This document shows positions 40,731 to 50,105 of a stretch of 64,000 nt of DNA, in pieces. The position numbers and the translations under genes are program-made. Each line of letters begins with the position of its first letter. The first letter of the stretch is position 1. This stretch comes from Candidatus Thiodictyon syntrophicum (GTDB lineage Bacteria; Pseudomonadota; Gammaproteobacteria; Chromatiales; Chromatiaceae), in assembly GCF_002813775.1 (NCBI RefSeq), contig NZ_CP020370.1:4489501-4553500 (forward strand), in the 5' to 3' direction. Below the pieces are notes generated by a model that was not told where the DNA came from, did no database searches, and worked only from the letters and a program-made list of their open reading frames with translations.

Positions 40731-41267
40731 ATGACCAGGATAACCAACTACCTGGATTTCAAGAACCGCCTCGGTGCCCTACCGCTGCGGGCCCAGCGTC
40801 AACTGGCGGCGACATTTATCGGTGAGGTGCTGGATCTCGCGAAAGATCCGCGTATCCGCCACGCGGTGGAGGTAGCGGCCAAGGGTGACGCCACGGCGGA
40901 GGAACTGGCCGCGACCCATCACGCCGTTCATGCCATCTATGTGGAGAGCAATCCGCAGTCGGACCTGCTGGAGATGGACTTCGCGCGCCAGGCCGCCCAC
41001 TTCGTGACGGCGGCCTGTCTGGTCAGCCTGTCCCCCGCCGACAGCAAGGCCGCGCCCGCCCACCTGGCGCAAAAGGTCGCCATGTACTGCCGCATGGCGA
41101 GGACCTGTTCGAGCATGCGCCACGACGACGACACGCCGGACTTTTCCGCCCTTGGGTCGGTCGTGGAGCGACTCGTGGAGGGGCAATATCGGCAGGCCGA
41201 GGCGTTTGAAGCGGCTCAGAACCTGGGCTTGGGCGTGTCCTTGGTCTCCACCGGAAGGATCGGGTAA
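40731..41267 (+). CDS. Hypothetical helical protein at the end of the multihaem operon
   Basis: 178 residues, ATG 40731 with an AGAGGAACG ribosome site, 40 bases after the octahaem gene. Largely helical with no signal or membrane helix; HHAVHAIYVESNPQSDLLEM and KVAMYCRMARTCSSMRHDDD are its most distinctive stretches. Family not recognised. Its last 52 bases overlap the 3' end of the convergent cytochrome c peroxidase gene. Confidence 0.65.
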   Translation: MTRITNYLDFKNRLGALPLRAQRQLAATFIGEVLDLAKDPRIRHAVEVAAKGDATAEELAATHHAVHAIYVESNPQSDLLEMDFARQAAHFVTAACLVSLSPADSKAAPAHLAQKVAMYCRMARTCSSMRHDDDTPDFSALGSVVERLVEGQYRQAEAFEAAQNLGLGVSLVSTGRIG

Positions 41268-42262
41268 GGCACCTGGGGCTGCTGGCCGGTGAGCGCGGTC
41301 AGGAAGGTGGCGATCAGCCCGGTGTCCTGCGCCGACATCTCGCTGCCGAGTTGGGCGGTGGACATGATGGCGACCGCCTGCTGCAGGTCCCAGACCTGAC
41401 CCGAATGAAAGTAGGGAGCGGTGAGCGCGATGTTGCGCAGTGGGGCGGCGCGGAAGACGTATTCATCGGAGGCGGTCTTGGTCACGGCAAAGCGCCCCTT
41501 GTCGCCGGGCGGCAGGATGTCGGCGCCAGGCTTCTTGATCAGACCGAACGGGAAATAGGCCTGACCGCCGACGTTCACCCCGCTATGGCAGGCGGTGCAG
41601 CCCTTGCCGATGAAGAGCGCCAGGCCTTGCTTCTGTTCGTCGCTCAGGGCGGCATCGTCACCTTCGAGCCAGGTGTCGAAGGGCGCGGACGGGGTCACCA
41701 GGGTCGCCTCGAAGGCCTCGACGGCCTTGGCCACATTGTCGAAGGTCACGGGGTCCGGCTCACCGGGGAAGGAGCGGTGGAAGCGCTCCACATACTCCGG
41801 CATGCTCTTCAGCGTCTTGACCACCGCCTCCGGCTGGTTGGCCATTTCAACCCCCGCCTGGATCGGCCCCTTGGCCTGGGCCTTGAGGTCCGCGGCGCGA
41901 CCATCCCAGAACTGGGCCTTGTTGTAGACCGCGTTCAGCACCGTGGGGGCATTGCGCGGACCCTTCTGCCAGCCGTGCCCGACGGAGGTCGGCAGATTGT
42001 CGTCGCCGCCGGTGCCCAGGTTGTGACAGGTGTTGCAACTGATCAGACCGCTGGCGGACAGGCGGGGATCGAAGAACAGCATGGCACCCAGGTCGATCTT
42101 CTCATGAATCAAGGGATTGTTCTCCACCTTACCGGCCCCGAAGGGTAAGGCCGCGAGTCCCGCCCCCTTGGCCTGGTCGCGCAGGGTGGTATCGTCGGCC
42201 AAGGCCGGGGCCACGGCAAGCAGCGCGGCGGAACAAGCGACGGCGATGAGGCGCAGTTTCAT
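41216..42262 (-). CDS. Di-haem cytochrome c peroxidase (CcpA/MauG family)
   Basis: 348 residues from the ATG at 42262. Signal peptide ending PALA, two haem sites CNTCH and CTACH, and family segments GAMLFFDPRLSASG, NAPTVLNAVYNKAQFWDGRA and LRNIALTAPYFHSGQV. Periplasmic enzyme reducing hydrogen peroxide with electrons from small cytochromes. Transcribed on its own; its 3' end overlaps the unknown gene 40731-41267 by 52 bases. Confidence 0.93.
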   Translation of the reverse strand: MKLRLIAVACSAALLAVAPALADDTTLRDQAKGAGLAALPFGAGKVENNPLIHEKIDLGAMLFFDPRLSASGLISCNTCHNLGTGGDDNLPTSVGHGWQKGPRNAPTVLNAVYNKAQFWDGRAADLKAQAKGPIQAGVEMANQPEAVVKTLKSMPEYVERFHRSFPGEPDPVTFDNVAKAVEAFEATLVTPSAPFDTWLEGDDAALSDEQKQGLALFIGKGCTACHSGVNVGGQAYFPFGLIKKPGADILPPGDKGRFAVTKTASDEYVFRAAPLRNIALTAPYFHSGQVWDLQQAVAIMSTAQLGSEMSAQDTGLIATFLTALTGQQPQVPYPILPVETKDTPKPRF

Positions 42263-42641
42263 GGATCGACTCCCCAAGAGGTGTGAACGGGCGGGGGCAG
42301 ATTAGCGGGCCGGGCGGGGAAGGTAAATGCGCTTTGGCAAGCCCTGAGGCAGACGGGGGGCCTGAACGATTACAGACGCTTACCAGGTGCTTACCCTTTC
42401 AGTCGCCAACCGAGAGCGTAACGCACTAATACTTAAGCGTTGTCGTCCGACTCGGGAAAGCCCTGAGGGGTGTGGGAGTGTGACCGGGTCGGCACTTTCC
42501 GAAACCCAGATTGACGTTTATTTGGTTATATACTAATATATTAACAATTCCCGTGACCGACCCATCGAGGGTCCCGAAGTCGGGTTTAAGACAGACCGCG
42601 CCCGTCGGGCGTCATCCTCCACAACATACAGGCAAGCCGCA
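42263..42641. other. Gap between the peroxidase and the 34-residue peptide gene
   Basis: 379 bases: peroxidase promoter region at left, then an A/T-rich segment (42505-42550) with a strong plus-strand promoter. No longer frame looks coding. Confidence 0.5.
42511..42539 (+). promoter_or_regulatory. Sigma-70-type promoter for the 34-residue peptide gene
   Basis: TTGACG (42511-42516) and TAATAT (42534-42539) with a 17-base spacer in an A/T-rich island of an otherwise GC-rich region. The next plus-strand start is the ATG at 42642. Confidence 0.6.
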
Positions 42642-42746
42642 ATGAGATATCTGCTTAAGATGAAGGAACTGACGATCAGCGAGCTGCTGTCGATCGCCAT
42701 CGTGTTTACCGCACCGTTCCTGATCCTCTACAACATCGTGACCTGA
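42642..42746 (+). CDS. 34-residue single-pass membrane peptide
   Basis: Sequence starts MRYLLKMKELTISELLS and continues as IAIVFTAPFLILYNIVT: a basic amphipathic start, one membrane helix, and a tail of a few residues. It follows a near-consensus promoter by about 95 bases; the ribosome site (AGGCAAGCC) is moderate. Its position between redox genes suggests a small subunit or regulator of a membrane complex, comparable in size to CydX-type peptides. Family not recognised. Confidence 0.45.
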   Translation: MRYLLKMKELTISELLSIAIVFTAPFLILYNIVT

Positions 42747-42981
42747 GACCGCGCCGCGGAGCCCCCGGCTTCCAGCATCAGGTCCCGCTCCACCAGCCCC
42801 CTCGGTCCCCTGACGACCGATCCCGAGGCGCCCCGTCGCCGACATGCCGTCGGCCGGGGACCTCGTCGGCGATCCTCCCGCACCGCCCTGTTACCAGACA
42901 ACGGCCATCCTGCGCGTCCAGACCCCAAGGCTGAGGTCGCCCCCCCGAAAATCCGGTCGGCCAAGGTGCGAGAGCAGTTGG

Positions 42982-43265
42982 TCAGTCGCTTGCCACCGAC
43001 AATTCCGCTCGCTGCCATTCCGGCCAGCCGTCGCGCAAACGACGCGCGGAGAATCCCGCCTCACGCAGCCGCGCCACCGCCTCGAACGAGAGCACGCACC
43101 AGGGACCGCGGCAGTAGGCAACGACCTCGCGATCCGGCGGCAGGTCTTGGAGCCGCGCCTGCAATTGATCCAGCGGAATGTTCAACGCACCGGCCACATG
43201 GCCTTGGGCGTACTCCTCGGGCGGGCGCACATCGAGCACCGTCACGAGCCCGTCGCGCACCGATG
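42982..43265 (-). pseudogene. Rhodanese domain, truncated (ArsR-rhodanese type)
   Basis: VTVLDVRPPEEYAQGHVAGA, VAYCRGPWCVLSFEAVARL and RRLRDGWPEWQRA are a complete rhodanese domain with the active-site loop CRGPWC, in the version normally fused behind an ArsR helix-turn-helix. The upstream part is missing: homology ends at SVRDGLVTVLD near 43265, where the sequence becomes the antisense of a DsrE-type gene. A short product from an upstream ATG at 43296 could be made but would lack the regulator domain. Confidence 0.6.
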
Positions 43266-43273
43266 TCACCTGG

Positions 43274-43573
43274 AACGCACTGCGCCTGGCCGACACCCTG
43301 GTCGACGACGGACAGGCGGTGCGCTGCTTCTTGATGAACGATGCGGTCGACCTGGCCCGCGATGCCTGCCGTCCGCCTGAGGGCTACGACCAGGATCTTT
43401 CGCAGATGCTCAAGTCCTTGATCGGACGCGGCGTGGTAGTGAAGGTTTGCGGCACTTGCATGACGCGCTGCGGCCTTTACAGGAACCATCCCTATTTCGA
43501 CGGCGCCGAGCACTCGACCATGAAGGCGCTGGCGCAGTGGGTCATCGACAGCGACAGGGTTCTGACCTTCTGA
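43274..43573 (+). pseudogene. DsrE-family protein, N-terminus lost
   Basis: NALRLADTLVDDGQAVRCFL, MNDAVDLAR, VVVKVCGTCMTRCG and HSTMKALAQWVIDSD are a DsrE/TusD-like sulfurtransferase with its two Cys positions. Family members begin about 20 residues earlier with a ILNDPPYGTERSYNALRLA type segment; here that part is replaced by the 5' end of the facing rhodanese gene. The stop at 43571-43573 is normal. Confidence 0.6.
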
Positions 43574-43670
43574 ACCCATCCCTGGGCAGGGCCGCAAGCC
43601 TGGTGACCCGGCCCTGCCCCTCACAGCCACCAACGCGACGGTGCGCGATGCCATCGCTGTCGTTGCTGCC

Positions 43671-43695
43671 CCCCTCCCCTCCCCTCCCCTCCCCT
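43671..43695. repeat. CCCCT pentamer array
   Basis: Five tandem CCCCT copies; purine/pyrimidine asymmetric and prone to slippage. It follows the truncated DsrE gene. Confidence 0.8.
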
Positions 43696-44017
43696 GCCAC
43701 GCGTTCGACTCACGGATCGACGCGCACTCCACCATATATAAGTAATTTATCATTTAGCTAGATAATTAATTAAGTTAATGATTCATTACTTGCATAAGAT
43801 CCACTCGTTTTTCCAATAGCTCGTGCGCGCACTATGAGAAATAGCCGATGGCGCCGTATTTGGCCATTCACCTGACCTGGCTCAACCCAATCCGGCAATT
43901 TTTTCTGCTAGTATCGACCCGCAACGGCACCGTAACGAAACGATCCACCGAACTGACCGCCGGACACCCGTCCGGGCGACCACCAACCACGAACGCGGAG
44001 GCGCCTATTGCCAACGA

Positions 44018-44031
44018 TTGCGAATTGTCAA
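44018..44031. promoter_or_regulatory. FNR-type box upstream of hydrogenase 2
   Basis: TTGCGAATTGTCAA matches the TTGAC-N4-GTCAA box of hydrogenase 1 in nine of ten half-site positions. It is centred about 126 bases before hynS. FNR control of hyn genes is described for Thiocapsa, which supports the reading. Confidence 0.5.
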
Positions 44032-44150
44032 TTACTGTGACTTTGGCCGGTCACCACTCACCGGGCACGGCGCCGACGGCGCCGCGAGCGCAGGCCCCGC
44101 CTGCCGACGCCCGGTGAGAACATACTAATATAAGACGAGGAGGAACTCCT

Positions 44151-45215
44151 ATGGCCCACAACTCCACCCTTGGCGAACTGCTGCGCAGCCAAGGGGTCAG
44201 TCGTCGTGCCTTTCTCAAATTCTGCACCACCACCGCCTCGGTGATGGCCCTGCCGGCGACCCTGGTGCCGGTGATGGCGGACGCCCTGGAGCAGGTCCGG
44301 CGCCCGTCCGTGATTTGGCTCTCTTTTCAAGAGTGTACCGGCTGCACCGAGGCCCTGACCCGGTCCCATGCGCCGACGCTGGAGAACCTGATCTTCAACT
44401 TCATCTCGCTGGACTACCATCACGCCCTGCAGGCGGCCTCCGGTCGGGCGGCCGAGGCGGCGCGCGAGGAGGCGATGCGCGAGAACGCGGGAAAGTACCT
44501 GTTGCTGGTCGACGGCTCCATCCCGACGGTGAAGGCCTATTCAACCATCGCCGGCATCAGCAACCTGGACATGCTGATGGACTCCGCCCCCAATGCCGCC
44601 GCCATCATCGCCGTGGGCACCTGTGCCGCCTATGGCGGACTGCCGATGGCCGCCCCCAATCCGACCAGCGCGGTCAGCGTCTCGGACCTGATCAAGGACA
44701 AGCCGATCATCAATATCCCGGGCTGTCCGCCGATTCCGCTGGCGATGACCGGGGTGCTCGCCCATTACCTTACCCTGGGCACCCTGCCGGCGCTCGACGC
44801 GCTGGGCCGCCCGCTCGCCTTCTACGGCGACACCATCCACGACCGCTGTTACCGCCGACCTTTCTATGACCGCGGGCTCTTTGCCAAGACCTTCGATGAC
44901 GAGGGGGCGCGCAAAGGCTGGTGCCTCTATAAGCTGGGCTGCAAGGGCCCGGTCGCCTACAACGCCTGTGCCAACGTGAAATGGAATCAGGGGGTGAGCT
45001 TCCCGATCCAGTCCGGTCACGGCTGCATCGGCTGCTGCGAGCCCGGTTTCTGGGACAACGGCGGGATCTATGAGTCCATCGCCCGCGGTCAGTTCGGCAC
45101 CGGCCCGACGATGGGCGTCGCGGCCATGGTCGGTGCCGGCGTCGGTGCCGGGGCGGCCTTGGCCGCCCGTTCCAAGAAGGAGCAGGCCGCGGCCGCACAC
45201 CGGGCCGCGGAATAG
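44151..45215 (+). CDS. hynS: [NiFe] hydrogenase 2 small subunit HynS
   Basis: 354 residues. Tat motif VSRRAFLKFCTTTASVMALP, ECTGCTEALTRS, AVGTCAAYGGLP, PGCPPIPLA, a CYRRPFYDRG medial region, GWCLYKLGCKGP and GHGCIGCCEPGFWDN. C-terminal Gly/Ala hydrophobic tail. First gene of hynS-isp1-isp2-hynL, the order known from Thiocapsa roseopersicina, where this enzyme is thermostable. Strong GAGGAGG site. Confidence 0.95.
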   Translation: MAHNSTLGELLRSQGVSRRAFLKFCTTTASVMALPATLVPVMADALEQVRRPSVIWLSFQECTGCTEALTRSHAPTLENLIFNFISLDYHHALQAASGRAAEAAREEAMRENAGKYLLLVDGSIPTVKAYSTIAGISNLDMLMDSAPNAAAIIAVGTCAAYGGLPMAAPNPTSAVSVSDLIKDKPIINIPGCPPIPLAMTGVLAHYLTLGTLPALDALGRPLAFYGDTIHDRCYRRPFYDRGLFAKTFDDEGARKGWCLYKLGCKGPVAYNACANVKWNQGVSFPIQSGHGCIGCCEPGFWDNGGIYESIARGQFGTGPTMGVAAMVGAGVGAGAALAARSKKEQAAAAHRAAE

Positions 45216-45268
45216 CAAGACGACTGAAACCAAGACAAAAATAAAGAATCCACAGGAGGATTCCCGCT

Positions 45269-45919
45269 ATGAATCTGTTGGAGTTCGCGCGCGGCCCGGT
45301 GATCCACTGGGCACTCATCATCCTCGTGGCCGGCACCATCTGGCGCCTGCTCGGGGTTCTCATTCTGACCCGCGGGGCCGACCTGTCCCGGCCGCGGGAT
45401 GCCTTCGGAAACTTCAAAGGCTATCGCACCGTGTTCAGCCGCGCCTGGCCCAGCGGTGAGTTCACCGTCGCCACCCGCTATCAGACGATCATGGCCTATT
45501 TCTTCCATTTCGCCACCCTGATCGTCGTCATCGGCATCACCCCGCACATCGAGTTCATCACCAGCCTGACCGGGTATTCCTGGCCCGCGCTGCCCAATGC
45601 CGTCGGGGTGGCCGTCGGCACCATCGCCCTGGTCTCGCTGATCGCCCTGATCGGTCGGCGCCTGTCCATGCCCAAGATCTATTGCTCCAACATCGGCGAC
45701 TACGTCACCTGGGTCCTGGTCGCCACGCCCCTGATCACCGGACTCCTGGCCTTCGCCCACCTCGGGGCCCGCTACGAGACCATGCTGGCGATCCATATCC
45801 TGAGCGTCGCCGCGCTGTTCGTGTGGTTCCCGTTCAGCAAGCTGATGCACTCCTTCTGGTTTATCTTCTCACGGGCCCAAAGCGGCCTGTCCTACGCCCA
45901 CAAGGGGGTCCGGATATGA
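45269..45919 (+). CDS. isp1: Isp1, cytochrome b-like membrane subunit of hydrogenase 2
   Basis: 216 residues with five membrane helices (for example VIHWALIILVAGTIWRLLGV, YFFHFATLIVVIGITPH, TWVLVATPLITGLLAFA) and membrane His residues (VIHW, FFHF, AIHILS) able to bind haem, as in the NarI/DsrM family. It should pass electrons between the periplasmic hydrogenase, quinone and Isp2. CAGGAGG ribosome site; overlaps isp2 by ATGA. Confidence 0.93.
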   Translation: MNLLEFARGPVIHWALIILVAGTIWRLLGVLILTRGADLSRPRDAFGNFKGYRTVFSRAWPSGEFTVATRYQTIMAYFFHFATLIVVIGITPHIEFITSLTGYSWPALPNAVGVAVGTIALVSLIALIGRRLSMPKIYCSNIGDYVTWVLVATPLITGLLAFAHLGARYETMLAIHILSVAALFVWFPFSKLMHSFWFIFSRAQSGLSYAHKGVRI

Positions 45920-47303
45920 GCACACCAGCCACGATCACACCGATCTTTCCAACCTTTGAACAGGTCTGCCAGGGCTTCGGCAGCCAGATCGGGATGCTGC
46001 GCGAGATGGCGCCCAAGCCGACCCACAGCGCCGAGGTGCGCGTCGCGCGCGCCATCGATACCCTGATCGCCGAGACCAACGCAGACGAGGCGGTCTGGCT
46101 GGAGAGCTGCATCCACTGCGGCCAATGCACCACCGCCTGTCACTTCTTCCAGGCGACCGGGGAGACCAAGTACGCCCCGATGCGCAAGATGGAACTGTAT
46201 CGGCGCATCTATCAGCGCGAGATCGGCCCCTTCCGCTGGTGGTACCAACTGATCACCAGCCCGATCAAGCTCCAGGACCTGGAAGACCTGCAGGAATTGG
46301 TCTATGACTCCTGCTCCGAGTGCGGACGCTGCACCATGGTCTGCCCCATGGGCATCGACACCGCCTCCCTGGTCCACCACCTGCGCAGCGCCCTGGTGGC
46401 CGCCGAACTGGTGCCGCCCGAACTCTCGGCCCTGCGCGAGGAACAGCGTCACCGGGGCACCGTCTTCGGCGCTTCCTCGGACACGCTGCTGCAGATGGTC
46501 AAGACCATCAGCGAGCACTACGGGGTCGCGATCCCGGTGGACAAGGCCAGTGCCGAGGTCATGGTGCTCAGTTCCGCGGTCGACCTGGTGGCCAACGGCA
46601 ACGGGTTGCTCGCGACCGCCAAGGTGATGAACCACCTGGGGGTTGACTGGACGGTCTGCACCGACGGCTTCGAGAGCGCCAACTTCGGCCTCCTGTCCGG
46701 CGATATGACCCTGTGGCGCCAGCAGGTCGAACCCATCGTCGCCGCGGCCCAACGCATCGGCGCCAAGACCCTGGTCATCGCCGAGTGCGGTCACGCCTAC
46801 CCGGCCCTGCGCTGGAACCCGATGCTCAAGAGCGAAGACCTGCCCTTCGACATGGTCTTCATGTCCGAGTACATGGGGCGCATGGCGAAGGAGGGACGCC
46901 TGCGCCTCTCGCCGCTCAAGGGCAAGATCACCTTTCACGACCCCTGCAAGACCGGGCGGCGCGGCGGCGCCTTCGATGAACCGCGGGCGGTGCTCAAGGC
47001 CATGGACGCGGACCTGGTGGAACTGCCCGCCAACCGGGAATACAACTGGTGCTGCGGCGGCGGGGCCGGCATCTTCCTGCTGGAGCGGGCCACCCGGCTG
47101 CGCGACGAATCCTTCAAGATCAAGCTCAATCAGGTCAATGCGACCGGGGCCAGTATGGTAGTGGTGTCCTGCGCGAGCTGCCGACTCAACTTCGAGGTCG
47201 GGCGCGTGAAGAACCATTGGGACAAAGAGGTAGCGAGCCTGGTGGAGTTGGTGGCCGACCACCTGATCGAGCCGCCGGCCGCGGCCACCGCGGGAGCACA
47301 CGC

Positions 47304-47307
<4 letters not shown>
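45916..47307 (+). CDS. isp2: Isp2, HdrD/DsrK-like Fe-S protein of hydrogenase 2
   Basis: 463 residues. Two ferredoxin motifs, CIHCGQCTTACHFF and CSECGRCTMVCPMG, followed by two CCG domains: AECGHAYP...HDPCKTGRRGG...NWCCGGGAG, and VVSCASCRLNFEVG. This is the HdrD/DsrK architecture, with a non-cubane cluster that can work on disulfides or trisulfides. Cytoplasmic, bound to Isp1. A DsrC-type protein with the reactive CX10C arm is encoded at 29678-29983 and is a plausible partner. Overlaps hynL by ATGA. Confidence 0.95.
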
Positions 47308-49034
<1,727 letters not shown>

Positions 49035-49070
49035 CCCGAGCGCGGCCACCCGGGACTCCGCCGCGCTCGC

Positions 49071-49090
49071 GACACCGCTCCAGCGGTGTC
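49071..49090 (+). terminator. Hairpin after hynL
   Basis: GACACCGCT and AGCGGTGTC pair perfectly around a two-base loop, 37 bases after the hynL stop. No T-run, so a weak or factor-dependent terminator. A second hairpin, GGACGGGGC/GCCCCGTCC, lies at 49171-49192. Confidence 0.5.
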
Positions 49091-49224
49091 GGCCTTGATC
49101 GTCGTTCCGGCCACTGGAGGTCGAGGCTTTTGCCGGTCCGGTGTGCAGACGCCACGGATTTCTTCGGGCCGGACGGGGCATTCGCCCCGTCCGTCACGTA
49201 TAATTCGCCACCGGCTAAAATCTG

Positions 49225-49803
49225 CGGCAAGCGACATCGCTGGAGGCCATGCACGAGCGCGTACTGCCGCTGCAGGCCGGTATCGAGCGGGCCCGCCAGT
49301 TGACCGAGCAACTCTTGAACCTCGCCAGGGCGCAGGCGGGCGGGGTGCCCATCTCCGAGGTGGATATCCCGGCGCTGGCCCGCGAGTTGATCGCGGACTA
49401 TCTGCCGATGGCGGAGGCGAAAGGCATCGACCTTGGTCTCGATGAGGTCGCCTCGGTGCGGATCGAGGCCGCGCCGGAGACCCTGCGGCTGGTGCTCAAG
49501 AACGGGCTGGAGAATGCGCTTAAATTTACCCCCGCAGGCGGCGAGGTCACGCTCCGGCTCGCGGCGGATGACACGAGCGCCATCATCGACATCATCGATA
49601 ACGGCCCCGGCCTGCCGGACTGCGAGTACGAGCGCGTGCTCGACCCCTTCTACCGCCTGCCGGGCGCCCTTGGCGAGGGCAGTGGACTCGGGCTCGCGAT
49701 CGCCAGGGAGGCCGCCGCCGCTCAGGGTGGCAGCCTACGCCTTCATGCCCGGCCGCAAGGTTCCGGGCTGGTCTTCCACTATCGGCAACCGCGCAAGGTA
49801 TGA
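49225..49803 (+). pseudogene. C-terminal fragment of a QseC-type histidine kinase
   Basis: In frame after a stop at 49216 the sequence reads SLEAMHERVLPLQAGIERAR and QLTEQLLNLARAQ (the second DHp helix, after the phospho-His), then a full HATPase domain: LKNGLENALKFTPAGGEVTL, DIIDNGPGLP, DPFYRLPG and GSGLGLAIAREAAAAQGGSL. Sensor, membrane helices and the phospho-accepting His are missing, so it is a remnant. Confidence 0.7.
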
Positions 49804-49844
49804 GGGTCAACTCACGCGACGGAGAATATCGTAGATGGCACCAA

Positions 49845-49990
49845 GAGCGCCGGTGTGGCGATTGCCGTGTCGGCGGGTGAGTATCTGCACCACGTGTGTC
49901 CCTCGACCTGCACCTGGAGTTGCGGCTCCTGTGCCAGGAGGGCGGCCAATTGTTTCAAGCGGGCGGGCCCTGGGCTGGGCAGGGTACCCT
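49845..49990 (-). pseudogene. Remnant of an OmpA-type peptidoglycan-binding domain
   Basis: On the minus strand LKQLAALLAQEPQLQVQVEG followed by HT resembles the OmpA C-terminal core (LxxIAxxLxxxPxxxxxxxGHT), but the next conserved residues (the DxxG and LSxxRA helix) are absent and the frame runs into WCRYSPADTA. About 45 residues, no start. Weak evidence, recorded because the stretch is otherwise unexplained. Confidence 0.3.
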
Positions 49991-50105
49991 TGCGTTGCGA
50001 TCTCGCATCGCCGCGTCCCCGCGTTCGGGTTAAGATCGCCGACGGTCCACTTCGAGACCGTCGGCCCGCTCCTTCTAACTCACTGTCGCTTCTTGGGAAA
50101 CCGCC

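Larger units (their letters stand above)
43574..44150. other. Long control region upstream of hydrogenase 2
   Basis: 577 bases without a gene. Contents: (CCCCT)5 at 43671-43695; an A/T-rich island at 43733-43790; the FNR-type box at 44018-44031; a GC-rich stretch at 44065-44105; and CATACTAATATAAG then GAGGAGGAACTCCT directly before hynS. Confidence 0.6.

Noticed and set aside
43574-44150. A gene in the long gap before hynS
   Set aside because: Short frames on both strands have no start signals or domain patterns, and the A/T-rich island plus regulator box fit a control region.
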